Positions 1 to 8,332 of a stretch of DNA of 64,000 nucleotides are shown piece by piece. Position numbers and translations under genes: made by a program. Under the pieces are notes generated by a model. The model did no database searches. It was not told the origin of the DNA and saw only the letters and a list, made by a program, of their open reading frames with translations. Position 1 is the first letter of the stretch. Every line of letters starts with the position of its first letter. The DNA is from Opitutaceae bacterium EW11 (GTDB lineage: Bacteria; Verrucomicrobiota; Verrucomicrobiia; Opitutales; Opitutaceae). The stretch lies in assembly GCA_003054665.1 (NCBI GenBank), contig QAYY01000009.1, forward strand, positions 1-64,000, in the 5' to 3' direction.

Positions 1-145
1 TCTGAACTATGGCGCCCAGGCAAAATCCCAGGAAGAGGTGGCACGAAGGTCCGTCCGCATTCGCAACATCGGTAGCGCCGGCAATGAACCCACATCCATG
101 CGGGCCGGCCGCATAGATCGAGATGCTGCACCCGACGTTCATACC

Positions 146-185
146 TGCCTTTGCTGTGGAGCCTGCTGGCTCCACAGCAAAGGCA
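146..185. repeat. Perfect 18-bp inverted repeat
   Basis: The arms 146-163 and 168-185 are exact reverse complements, separated by the 4-base loop TGCT. No T-run follows on either strand, so a simple intrinsic terminator is not obvious. It could terminate the toxin-antitoxin transcript on the minus strand or be a REP-like element. Confidence 0.6.
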
Positions 186-285
186 ACTCTCGGGCTGCTG
201 CTCTAGCTCCACTTCCATCAGCACCTCAGGCTTGCTGTGCACCCTCAGGAGCCGATACCCCTTCATCGTTAGCTCTATCATCGCA

Positions 286-321
286 GGGGACATGTCTGCT
301 GGTTCTCAGCGGCATGTCCCC
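286..321. repeat. Inverted repeat built on GGGGACATG
   Basis: GGGGACATG at 286-294 pairs with CATGTCCCC at 313-321. Pairing continues inward with one bulge (TCTGCT against AGCGG) around a short loop. Hairpins of this kind are often dispersed REP-like elements, but only one copy was noticed in this window. Confidence 0.45.
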
Positions 322-378
322 ATTCTTTGATGAAGAGCCAGAATAGCCTGCTGGGAAAGTCGTTGGGAACGAAACAAC

Positions 379-774
379 TCAGCTAGATCGGCGGCACACC
401 TTCCGCAACAGAGCGGCTACACTCGCTCTGTCCATCCGCCTTTCTGCAATGCCGATCATGGCATCGTATAGCGCATCCGTGGCTTCCGGAACACACACAC
501 CGTTGCCTTCAAGAAACACCAAAGCCGCACTCATGCCGGTACGTTTGTTGCCATCGATGAACGCTTGAGATTGCGACACATGGAAGGCGTAAGCAGCGGC
601 CACGTCGAAGAGGTCGCCCTGGCCGTAGAACCAAACGTTGCGCGGCTGCATGACTGCACTATCGAATGCAGCCCGATCTCGAATCCCGACTTGTCCACCG
701 TGCCGTTCAAGGGACATGCGGTGCAGGAGCTCGACCTGCTCGGCTTCGAGGAACGCCGGTTCCTCCTCGTTCAT
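379..774 (-). CDS. Doc (death-on-curing) family toxin
   Basis: 131-residue Fic/Doc-fold protein, the usual size for a Doc toxin. Known Doc enzymes modify a translation target (P1 Doc phosphorylates EF-Tu). The signature loop is clear at residues 72-79 (F-I-D-G-N-K-R-T), giving the nucleotide-binding N76-K77-R78. Two residues before the F, where the family normally has the catalytic histidine of HxF, there is Q70. The nearest histidine, H65, is seven residues before the F. The start overlaps the stop of a 59-residue gene by 4 bp (ATGA), the usual antitoxin-toxin arrangement. Activity is uncertain because of H-to-Q; it may be a glutamine subfamily or an attenuated toxin. Confidence 0.85.
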   Translation of the reverse strand: MNEEEPAFLEAEQVELLHRMSLERHGGQVGIRDRAAFDSAVMQPRNVWFYGQGDLFDVAAAYAFHVSQSQAFIDGNKRTGMSAALVFLEGNGVCVPEATDALYDAMIGIAERRMDRASVAALLRKVCRRSS

Positions 775-950
775 TGGCTAAGCCTGCGCATCAGCTCAGC
801 ATGCCGGTCAAACACCTGCTTGGACGCTTGGTCAAAGGTCTGCTTGTTCATCGTTTTGACGCGCAGTTCCTTCGTCACAAAGTCAACCACCTTCGCCCGC
901 TCTTGCGGCGGCAAGGTTTTGATCTGCTGGATGACTTCATGCGCAGTCAT
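771..950 (-). CDS. Small antitoxin partner of the Doc-like toxin
   Basis: 59-residue protein starting MTAHEVIQQIKTLPPQERAK. It is charged, predicted helical and contains no cysteine. Its stop codon overlaps the toxin start codon (ATGA, 771-774), so the two are translationally coupled with the antitoxin first. The N-terminal pattern of a short helix followed by LPPQERAKVVDFV resembles DUF2281/AbrB-like antitoxin N-termini, in which the C-terminal tail wraps the toxin. That assignment is inference; the support is position, size and overlap. Confidence 0.7.
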   Translation of the reverse strand: MTAHEVIQQIKTLPPQERAKVVDFVTKELRVKTMNKQTFDQASKQVFDRHAELMRRLSQ

Positions 951-1536
951 GGGTGTGGCCAGATGTTACTGAACCATATTCTGCGAGACGTCCGCTACGT
1001 TGGCAACTGCCCAAACGGTTTGCCCCAGAATTGGCCGAATTCCACGGTGCGATCGCATATGAGCTGACGTCGCGTTCCACACCCGCGCGTGGGCAACTGC
1101 GGCTAATCCCGATAATCAGGAGACTTGATGCTCCGTGCCCTCGTTTGCACCGGGACCCTGTCGGTCCGAATTTCAGAGCATCACTCTTGCGCTCATGGCC
1201 CGTGCATCCGTTCCACCTAGCCCTGCCTGAAATCGAGCCCAGGGGTCATGCTGCGCTCTCAGCTTGGCGGGCACCCTTCGGCTGCGCAGTGAACTCGGCC
1301 CACACTCCCCTTTTTCCAGCGCAGCGAACGCTGTCGACAACCGCGCGACCGAGGTCATCCACGCGAGGAAGAGACTGAGCTGTCATGCTGACCGAACGAT
1401 GTCGACGAAGCTCGCGCACGGGCGCCGCCTCGCGGGCGCCCGTCTCGCCGCGCTGACATCTGGGTCGCGGCGAAACGATTACCGTCGCCGCAAACAGCCC
1501 TTCACAAATCCCGCGCTGAATCTCGGCGCGGCGCGG
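951..1536. other. Intergenic stretch
   Basis: Nothing coding is supported; the frames open here are short and compositionally random. It lies upstream of the antitoxin gene (whose promoter must be here, reading leftward) and downstream of the membrane-protein gene ending at 1537. A GC-rich hairpin at 1418-1443 is the only recognisable structure. Confidence 0.5.
1418..1443 (-). terminator. Hairpin downstream of the cimA-membrane protein pair
   Basis: ACGGGCGCC (1418-1426) pairs perfectly with GGCGCCCGT (1435-1443) around an 8-base loop, about 95 bp past the stop of the minus-strand gene ending at 1537. There is no T-run, so termination is inferred from position. Confidence 0.35.
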
Positions 1537-3417
1537 TCAGGCCACCGACTCGGGGCCGCGAAACCACGCGCGCAACGCAAGCGCACCTCCCAGCACCAGG
1601 AACGCGGCGCCGGAAAACCAGACGGCCGGAGCCAGCTTCAGTAGTTTTCCCGCCCACCACGACAAGCGCGCGGTTTCGACCGGTTCGGAAAACGCCATCC
1701 AACGCGTCGCACTCGCGTCCCTAGCCGCGAGCCGGAGCGGACCTCCGGGATTCTCGAAGTTGATTCTGACCCACCGGTCGGTCGCGTTCACCCGCTCGGC
1801 CAGAGGCGCCACGCGTCGGCCGTCCCCCGCGACGAGCGCCAGCTCGGTGGAATCCGGAGAAAGCTCTCCCGCGAACCACAGGGACAAATACGGCGCGTCG
1901 GAACGGAAGACCCCGCTCAAAAACTCGCCCTGCCCCAGGCCGCCTGACGGGCTCCACGTGCCGAGTACGGGCAGTCCCCGGGGACTGTTGCCCAGCGCGG
2001 GCGCCCCTTCGGCCGTGAATCCGCGCGCGCCAGCATCCCCAGCGGCGTCGCTTCCGTACGGAAGCCCCAGACGTATTCCAGCCGGCAATACCCGCTGAAA
2101 CTCCGGGAGGGAAAGCACCGACGCCAGCACGTCCGCGTTGGTCTCGGTGACCGGCTCGGCCCGGCGCAGGACTCCGATGTCGGAAGTCCGAAGATACTCG
2201 CGGATCGCGGTCGCCCTCGCCTGGTCCCGCGCGTCCTGCAGCCGGAGCGTCGCGTTTTCGCTCGTCCATTCCTGGGCCCAGACACCGCTCAGCACAAAGC
2301 TGAGCCAGACCGCTCCCAAAAAGACTTGAGCCTGACGGAGTCGTCCGGCGGCTGGCAGCTCCCACCAACAAAGCACGTTGGCCAGCAAGCCGAGCACCGC
2401 GAGATCGACATACCGCGATGCCATGCCGCCGCGGCTGAACGCCAACGCCACCAGATGAACGAGGCTTAGGACAGCCAGGCCGAAAAAGAACCGCGTGCGC
2501 GCATCGTCCGCCGGACGAACCAGCCGCCACCCAAGAAACAACAACACCGGCGCGTACATCAGGATTCCGAGCGCCGGACGGTCGAGCGGCCAGCTGGCGA
2601 TCTGCCCCAGCGCCGTCACCCCGCGCGCCAGGGTCAACGTATCCGCTCCGGCATGCGGCACCGCGTGCGGCAGGAGCAGGAGGCCGAGCGCGACCAGGGC
2701 GGCGTTCCAGACGGCGAGCGCCATTACCCCGGGCGAGCGGCTCCGGCAGAAGACCCGCTGGTACACGGCCACTCCGGCGACCGCCGCGGCGGAGAACAGC
2801 CCCCCGGCCATCGTGAACAGGTTGAAAAAACCGATCGCTTGAGCGCCCCACCATCGCTTCGAAGACGCCGGCGCAAGCAGGGAGCCGGCGAGGTGGGCGA
2901 ACGAAAACAGCAGCATGAAATAGAACTGGGACTGGAAACACCCGAGCGTGTTTTCCCACGACGCGGAGCTGCCGAAAAGGACCGCGGCGAGACCGGCCAC
3001 CGCCAGGAACCGCAGGCGCGGAAGAATCTTCCGTAATGCGAGCAGCACTACGGCGAGGGCGGCGGCGTGCAGGCCGGCGTTGAAAACCTGCTCCAGCCGG
3101 GCGTCCCACTGGCCGTTGGCGGCGAGGAGGAAAAGGCTCTCCAGGCGGGTGAACACCACGCGGTGTTCGTTGTGCGCCGCAAAGAGATCGGCCCAGCCGA
3201 GCGTGCCCCTGAGATAGGGCAGAAGAACGGCGGCGGCGTCTCCCGACCACGGGTCTCCGCGCGGAATATCGGAGCCAAAATAGCCGATCTGCCGAAGCTT
3301 CGCCGCGACGGCGAAAAGGACCGCCCCGGCGGTCAGAAGCGGCGTTTCCCAACGCTCCCCTCGCGCAGCACGCCCCGTCTGCTCGGACATCGGCGCCGGC
3401 TGGACGGTCTGCGGCAT
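1537..3417 (-). CDS. Polytopic membrane protein of unknown function
   Basis: 626 residues. The first two-thirds alternate about ten hydrophobic segments with short loops, and one more membrane helix lies near the C-terminus (about 590-615). Between them, residues ~390-585 form a soluble, probably extracytoplasmic domain. An early loop carries AHNEHRVVFTRL; a similar NEHR motif recurs in large uncharacterised bacterial membrane proteins that look like lipid-linked-sugar glycosyltransferases, but I cannot assign a reaction. Met10 (position 3390) is an alternative start. The gene follows cimA by only 22 bp on the same strand, so the two are probably co-transcribed although no functional link is apparent. 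Confidence 0.7.
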   Translation of the reverse strand: MPQTVQPAPMSEQTGRAARGERWETPLLTAGAVLFAVAAKLRQIGYFGSDIPRGDPWSGDAAAVLLPYLRGTLGWADLFAAHNEHRVVFTRLESLFLLAANGQWDARLEQVFNAGLHAAALAVVLLALRKILPRLRFLAVAGLAAVLFGSSASWENTLGCFQSQFYFMLLFSFAHLAGSLLAPASSKRWWGAQAIGFFNLFTMAGGLFSAAAVAGVAVYQRVFCRSRSPGVMALAVWNAALVALGLLLLPHAVPHAGADTLTLARGVTALGQIASWPLDRPALGILMYAPVLLFLGWRLVRPADDARTRFFFGLAVLSLVHLVALAFSRGGMASRYVDLAVLGLLANVLCWWELPAAGRLRQAQVFLGAVWLSFVLSGVWAQEWTSENATLRLQDARDQARATAIREYLRTSDIGVLRRAEPVTETNADVLASVLSLPEFQRVLPAGIRLGLPYGSDAAGDAGARGFTAEGAPALGNSPRGLPVLGTWSPSGGLGQGEFLSGVFRSDAPYLSLWFAGELSPDSTELALVAGDGRRVAPLAERVNATDRWVRINFENPGGPLRLAARDASATRWMAFSEPVETARLSWWAGKLLKLAPAVWFSGAAFLVLGGALALRAWFRGPESVA

Positions 3418-3439
3418 GGGAGCGTGGCGCGCAGCGGAA

Positions 3440-5002
3440 TCAGCCGATCATCAGCTTGTATTCCACCGCGTCGCGCAGGGCTTCCCAGCTCGCGTCGATG
3501 ATATTGTCGCTCACGCCCACCGTGCCCCACATCTGTCGGCCGTCGGTGGATTCGATGAGGACGCGCGTCCGGGCGCCGGTGCTCTGCTTGCTGTCGAGGA
3601 TGCGCACCTTGTAGTCGCTCAGCGAAGTGGTCCGGAGAATTGGATACACGGGCTCGAGCGCGCGGCGGAGCGCCTTGTCGAGCGCGCCGACCGGACCCGT
3701 GCCTTCGGCCACGGTGTGATACTCCTGGCCGTCGACCTTCAGCTTCACCGTCGCCTCGGAGAACAGCTCGTTGTCGTGGCGCTCGACGATCACGCGGTAG
3801 CTGGCGATTTCGAAAAACGTCTTCCGTTTCCCGACGGACTTCGCGAGCAGGAGCTTCAGCGAGGCGTCGGCCGCCTCGAATTCGTAGCCGCGAAACTCGA
3901 GTTCCTTCAGCTCCTCGATCAGCGCCTTCATCGCGGGCGATTTTTCGTCGAGCTCGAATCCGAGCTCCTTCGCCTTCATCGACACGCTGCTGCGGCCCGC
4001 CATGTCGGAGACGAGGACGCGCGTGCGATTTCCGACCAGTCCGGGGTCGATGTGCTCGTAGCTGCGCTTCACCTTCTGCGCGGCGTTGGCGTGGAGGCCG
4101 CCCTTGTGGGCAAACGCACTCGCGCCGACATACGGCGCCTTCGTGTCCGGGCGCAGATTGGCCAGCTCGTCGAAAAGCAGCGAAAGCTCGCGGAGCTGCC
4201 CGAGATTCGGCGCGCAGTGCGCCGTCTTGCCCATCTTGAGAAACAGGCTCGGCAGGATGGTGACGAGGTTGGCGTTGCCGGTGCGCTCGCCGTAGCCGTT
4301 GATCGTGCCCTGAACGAGGCACGCGCCCGACGCGATGCCGCCGAGCGAGACCGCGACGCCGAGGCCGCTGTCGTTGTGGCAATGCACGCCGACTTTGTCG
4401 CCGCCAAACTCCTGCACGACACGCCCGACGATCGACTTGAAGTCGTCGACCAGCGTGCCGCCGTTGGTGTCGCAGAGCGTCAGATTCGAGGCTCCGCCGC
4501 GCAGCGCCGCCGCGAGCGTCTTGAGTGCGTAGTCGGAGTTGTTTTTGAAGCCGTCGAAGAAGTGCTCCGCGTCGTAGACCACTTCCCTGCCCTCCGAGAC
4601 GAGGTAGCGGACGGAGTCCTCGATCATCGCCAGATTCTCCTCCGCCGTCGTGCGCAGGATCTCCGTCACGTGCAGCATCCAGGTCTTCCCGACGAGGGTC
4701 ATGACGGGCACGCCGCTCTCGAGCAGCGTCTTCAACTGCGGATCCTCGCTGGCGTTCACGCCCGCGCGGCGCGTCGAGCCGAACGCCGCAATGCGCGCGT
4801 GCTTCAACTTCAGGTTCTTCGCCTCGGCGAAATAGGCGATGTCGCGGGGGTTCGAACCCGGAAATCCGCCTTCGATGTAATCGACGCCAAACTGATCGAG
4901 CCGCTCCGTAATCAGGAGTTTGTCCGTCACGGAAAAGCTGATGCCTTCTCCCTGCGTGCCATCGCGGAGAGTCGTGTCGTAGATTTTGACGGCGTTGCTC
5001 AT
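3440..5002 (-). CDS. cimA: (R)-citramalate synthase
   Basis: 520 residues. It condenses pyruvate with acetyl-CoA to (R)-citramalate, the threonine-independent entry to isoleucine. The N-terminal HMGL/DRE-TIM barrel opens with KIYDTTLRDGTQGEG, carrying the catalytic Arg-Asp pair. The metal-binding GVHCHNDSGLG motif follows, and the C-terminal ~150 residues form a LeuA-type allosteric domain. The IYDTTLRDGTQGEG start and the length are typical of CimA rather than 2-isopropylmalate or homocitrate synthase. The frame stays open 125 codons upstream, but that extension is low-complexity and antisense to the neighbouring gene. The ATG at 5002 precedes the conserved domain directly and is preferred. 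Confidence 0.93.
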   Translation of the reverse strand: MSNAVKIYDTTLRDGTQGEGISFSVTDKLLITERLDQFGVDYIEGGFPGSNPRDIAYFAEAKNLKLKHARIAAFGSTRRAGVNASEDPQLKTLLESGVPVMTLVGKTWMLHVTEILRTTAEENLAMIEDSVRYLVSEGREVVYDAEHFFDGFKNNSDYALKTLAAALRGGASNLTLCDTNGGTLVDDFKSIVGRVVQEFGGDKVGVHCHNDSGLGVAVSLGGIASGACLVQGTINGYGERTGNANLVTILPSLFLKMGKTAHCAPNLGQLRELSLLFDELANLRPDTKAPYVGASAFAHKGGLHANAAQKVKRSYEHIDPGLVGNRTRVLVSDMAGRSSVSMKAKELGFELDEKSPAMKALIEELKELEFRGYEFEAADASLKLLLAKSVGKRKTFFEIASYRVIVERHDNELFSEATVKLKVDGQEYHTVAEGTGPVGALDKALRRALEPVYPILRTTSLSDYKVRILDSKQSTGARTRVLIESTDGRQMWGTVGVSDNIIDASWEALRDAVEYKLMIG

Positions 5003-5113
5003 GGAAATTCGCAGGTTTGTCGCTCGCGAGGTGGCTGGCAAGGGGCCATTTCGAGCACAAAACGCAAGCGGGCCCGAGTTTTCCGGCGTGAAAAAAAGCC
5101 GGGGCTCGGCTGA

Positions 5114-6208
5114 ATGGCCGGCATGCGTTTCCCCGCCGCTGTTTTCGTCCGGCGCGCCGTCGCGCTCCTCGCGCTTGCCTTGCCGGCCGCCGCACAGGAA
5201 TCGTCCGGCGGATTCTCGCTTCCGGCGCTGCCTCCTCTGTTCGAAGCGACCGCGGCTTTCGCCTCCTCCGCCAATCTGCCGGTGGGCGTATTCGATGCGG
5301 TCACCGACGCCGGTGTGCAGCCCGGTGACCGCGCTGTCGCCGTTGTCACCCTCGAGGACAAAAACCGCCAGGTGCAATGGCTGGTGGAGGTCGCCATCGT
5401 CCCAACACCGCCCGAGAAGACGAAAGCGTTTCAGCAGTCAAAACCGCTCGTGATCTATTCCAGCACGGGAAACCGGCTCGAATACTCGAACGACTGCCGG
5501 ACCGTCCGACTCACGACCCATGGCCCCTTCGCGCCCGAACCGAACAACGCGGCGCCGCCGCGATTGCGCACCTCGGAAGCCGTCGTCAATTCGGATCACC
5601 TGCTGCTCGGGCTCGACCGGGCCTGCGCCACGTTCATCCGGCTGCATCAACAATCGGCGCGCGAACCCAACGATCCAAAATGGGGGTTGAGTTACTCTAG
5701 TTCGCCGTTTTCGCCCGAAGCCCTTCGGAGCATGCCCAAGCTCCCGGCCTCCCTTACGGTGTCGGTCGACGACGAGCGCGCCTTCGCCGGCAGCATGCCC
5801 GCCTTGATCAGCTTCTTCCAGATCGCCCAGTCGACTCCCGGAGTGCAGGACGCTCTCTCGGAGGTGCTCGACCTGCCGATTTGGTCGATCATCGCCCACG
5901 CCGGACAGGTCAGCCCGTACTTCAAGATGGACGGCGATCACATCCTGCGGCTCGCCGACGGCGCGGGTCATGTATCCCGTTACCTGCTACCGATGGATCT
6001 GCTGCTCAACGGCAAGTTAGCGCTCCGGCTCAACGTGGTCGCCGTGTCTCCGCGCCCGCCCTACGCAAGCACCGCAGGCATTCTGGAGGTTCGCGCGCAG
6101 AACCCGAAAAACCCGTCGCTGCGCGCGTTCATCCAGGTGCTCGGGGCCCAGCGCGCCGCCTCCGCCGCGGCCGCCGCGACGAATGGTCCGTCGTCCGCCG
6201 GCAGCTGA
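5114..6208 (+). CDS. Secreted protein of unknown function
   Basis: 364 residues with a clear N-terminal signal peptide (VALLALALPAAAQ, cleavage near residue 28). Met4 at 5123 is an equally good start. The mature part is a mix of beta-like segments with no motif I recognise, no lipobox and no membrane helix. It ends in a low-complexity Ala/Ser tail. It is transcribed divergently from cimA (111 bp apart) and convergently with the gene ending at 6249. The gene pair gives no functional clue; I would call it a conserved periplasmic or exported hypothetical. Confidence 0.65.
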   Translation: MAGMRFPAAVFVRRAVALLALALPAAAQESSGGFSLPALPPLFEATAAFASSANLPVGVFDAVTDAGVQPGDRAVAVVTLEDKNRQVQWLVEVAIVPTPPEKTKAFQQSKPLVIYSSTGNRLEYSNDCRTVRLTTHGPFAPEPNNAAPPRLRTSEAVVNSDHLLLGLDRACATFIRLHQQSAREPNDPKWGLSYSSSPFSPEALRSMPKLPASLTVSVDDERAFAGSMPALISFFQIAQSTPGVQDALSEVLDLPIWSIIAHAGQVSPYFKMDGDHILRLADGAGHVSRYLLPMDLLLNGKLALRLNVVAVSPRPPYASTAGILEVRAQNPKNPSLRAFIQVLGAQRAASAAAAATNGPSSAGS

Positions 6209-6248
6209 CGCACGCGACGGGAACCGGGCACCCGGCAGCCCCCGGCGA

Positions 6249-7223
6249 TCATTCCTTCACGTCGAACCAGAACGGCGCGTATTCGTCGCGGCCGTCGATC
6301 CGCACCTGGGCCCAGATGACGTAGCGGCCCGCCTGCGGGATCGTGACCTTGAATTCGAGCATCGACACCGCGGCCTCGCCTTTTGCCGGATCGGTCAGCT
6401 GCGTCGGGTGAAGATGCGCGAAACCGCTGCGGTCGCTGTCGACCGCGACGAGGTGCGCGTAGGCATCCATCACCGGCTCGAGTTTCACCGGCCCTCCCGA
6501 CGCACGTCGGACGGCAAACGAGAAATCCGAAATCTGCCGGGCCTTCAGCGAGCTCGTCTTGGGAAGCAGGGAAAAAACCAGCCCGTCGCGTTCCACCTCG
6601 AGCGCTCCGTCGGCGGCCCGGCGCATTTCGGGAGCCTTCGGTGCCGAAGCGCCTCCCGGACCGGGAGCAACGTCGAGGTCCGCGCTCGCGTACAGACCGC
6701 GTCCCGTGGCCGCCGGCGTGAAATCGGCGAAAACGCGGTACCGGCCGGAGTCGTGCGGGGTGAACGTGAAACTCCAGTCGCCCGGTTTGGCTCCCGGCGT
6801 CGGATGCACGTGCTGGTAGTCCCGGAGCGCCGGATCGAAGACGAGCAGGTGCAGCTTCTCGGTGTGCGTGACGAGCAAGTCCTCCGGACCGATCGGTTTG
6901 CCGGAGGCGGTCACGAACGTCGCGGTGGCCCGGACCGATTGCCCCGCAACGGCCGGGATCGATCCGGCCACCCGCATCGTCACCGGCGATTGCACCGCGA
7001 CAACGGGGATGAACTGCGGATTCGCCGGGTCGCAGAACTCGATCGAGTTGCCGTTGGAGACTCGGAAATCCAGGTGGCTCAGGTTTGTCCCCGTCGGTAG
7101 TTGACGAATCCCTACATAGAGGGCGAGCGCGATCCCGGTGAGGAGCGCAATCTGGAACGCCGGAGCCCGCGCGCGCTTGGCGGGCGCCGCGGATGCCAGG
7201 GGTTTCGGAGGGGGGGACTTCAA
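6249..7223 (-). CDS. Membrane-anchored periplasmic protein, YtkA-like, in a copper/oxidase context
   Basis: 324 residues. One N-terminal membrane anchor (about residues 22-40) is followed by two beta-rich halves. The first half holds HTEKLHLLVFDPALRDYQHVHP, the second SDRSGFAHLHPTQL; these paired His-rich HxHP strands are typical of YtkA-like periplasmic domains. Such proteins often accompany SCO and copper-trafficking genes, and the histidines could bind copper (inference). The gene is 94 bp downstream of the SCO gene on the same strand, so the two are probably one transcript, divergent from the oxidase genes. The reaction is unknown; a metallochaperone or oxidase-assembly role is the most economical guess. 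Confidence 0.65.
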   Translation of the reverse strand: MKSPPPKPLASAAPAKRARAPAFQIALLTGIALALYVGIRQLPTGTNLSHLDFRVSNGNSIEFCDPANPQFIPVVAVQSPVTMRVAGSIPAVAGQSVRATATFVTASGKPIGPEDLLVTHTEKLHLLVFDPALRDYQHVHPTPGAKPGDWSFTFTPHDSGRYRVFADFTPAATGRGLYASADLDVAPGPGGASAPKAPEMRRAADGALEVERDGLVFSLLPKTSSLKARQISDFSFAVRRASGGPVKLEPVMDAYAHLVAVDSDRSGFAHLHPTQLTDPAKGEAAVSMLEFKVTIPQAGRYVIWAQVRIDGRDEYAPFWFDVKE

Positions 7224-7317
7224 GCGGCGCCCCTATTCTCCCGGCCTGCCGGACAAAGGCCGCGAAGAGTCCATTGGCGGTCGTTCGTCCCCGCAGGAAG
7301 TGCACGGGTCCGCATCG

Positions 7318-8250
7318 TCAGGCCTTTTTCATCTTGTCGATGAACTCCTTCGGCTCCCAGCGGCTGCCGTCCACGCGGTGGACGATGCGGCCGTGTTCGT
7401 CGATCAGCACGGTCGCGAGCGTGTGGTTGAGCAGCTCGCCCTGAAACGACACCAGCACGCCGAACTGAGCGAGCAGGCTTTTGATCGCGGACTCCGGCCC
7501 GGTGAGGAACGAGTAGTTGCTCGTGTCGATCCCGCGCGCCGTCGTGTAGGTCTTCAACACTCCCGGCGTATCGTAGGCGGGATCCATCGTGACGGAAATC
7601 AGCTCCAGGTTTTTGACCCCCGCCTCCCGCGCCTGCCGCTGCGTCTGCTGGAAGCGCGCGACGGACGCCGGGCACATCGTCGGAACCGGGCAGCGCGTGA
7701 AAATGAAGTTGAGCATGATCTGCTTGCCGCGAAACCGCGCCGTATCCACCACCCGCCCGTCCTGATCGTAGAGGGTAAAATCGGGCGCGGCTTCGCCCAC
7801 TTCGCGGTACGCGCCGTTGCCTCGGGCGACGGTATCCTGCACCAGGGCCTTCGACGCGGCGTCGACGGCGGCCTTCTGGGCGGCGTCGTCGACCCAGATC
7901 TTCTCGAGACGGAAGTCGCCGTTGCCCTCGGTCACGAGCTCTGCGCGGATGCGCTGTCCCACCTTGGCGTTGGCGGCGTCGCCGGGGGTGACGGAGAACT
8001 CCATCGTCATCGCCGGCATGTAGCCTTTCACCTCTTCGTGCCGCACGGTCAGGACGTTTTGCGCGGCGTCGATGCCGAGGATTTCGCCGGTGAGCGGAAA
8101 ACGTTTCTCGTTGGGATTCTTGGACGAAGCCGATTTGGAACACCCGACGAGCAGCAGCCCGAAGGCCAGCGGGAGCAGTGCCAAGCACCGCACCCAAACC
8201 CTGCCGATGCGCCGGGAAACCGGCGCCGGATGAGAAAGGATGTTCGCCAT
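7318..8250 (-). CDS. SCO1/SenC-family lipoprotein with fused CusF-like copper domain
   Basis: 310 residues. A lipoprotein signal ends in LLVGC (Cys37). Residues ~52-120 form a CusF-like domain; its V-K-G-Y-M-P-A-M-T-M stretch (74-83) resembles the family's Met-rich copper site. The C-terminal ~160 residues are a thioredoxin-fold SCO domain, which delivers copper to the CuA centre of cytochrome oxidase. Its two cysteines are C187 and C193 in TRCPVPTMCP, a CX5C spacing instead of the usual CX3C, and the third copper ligand is H276 (LNHT). It is divergent from ctaA and next to the whole caa3 cluster, which fits CuA assembly. The unusual spacing may mark a sub-family. Confidence 0.88.
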   Translation of the reverse strand: MANILSHPAPVSRRIGRVWVRCLALLPLAFGLLLVGCSKSASSKNPNEKRFPLTGEILGIDAAQNVLTVRHEEVKGYMPAMTMEFSVTPGDAANAKVGQRIRAELVTEGNGDFRLEKIWVDDAAQKAAVDAASKALVQDTVARGNGAYREVGEAAPDFTLYDQDGRVVDTARFRGKQIMLNFIFTRCPVPTMCPASVARFQQTQRQAREAGVKNLELISVTMDPAYDTPGVLKTYTTARGIDTSNYSFLTGPESAIKSLLAQFGVLVSFQGELLNHTLATVLIDEHGRIVHRVDGSRWEPKEFIDKMKKA

Positions 8251-8332
8251 GCAGTACCGATCCGCCGGAGGAAAGATTTGTCAAAGGGTTTGCGTGCGGA
8301 GGCATCCCGCATTTCTTGCGCGTGCTTTTCCG

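Larger units (their letters stand above)
1..378. other. Non-coding left edge with two strong hairpins
   Basis: No convincing gene. One plus-strand frame is open from about 38 to 346, but its product is low-complexity, resembles no family I know and runs straight through two perfect or near-perfect hairpins. The base composition is less GC-rich than the rest of the window. I read it as intergenic or remnant mobile DNA lying downstream of the minus-strand toxin gene. Confidence 0.5.

Noticed and set aside
38-346. 102-residue plus-strand open frame at the left edge
   Set aside because: Low-complexity product with no recognisable features, running through two hairpins.
4849-4859. GGTTCGAACCC, the T-arm consensus of a tRNA
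   Set aside because: It lies inside cimA, in frame with conserved residues, and no acceptor, D or anticodon arm surrounds it.
3416-5113. 565-residue plus-strand frame opposite cimA
   Set aside because: Arg/Ala/Val-rich antisense frame typical of high-GC coding DNA; the opposite strand encodes a clear CimA.
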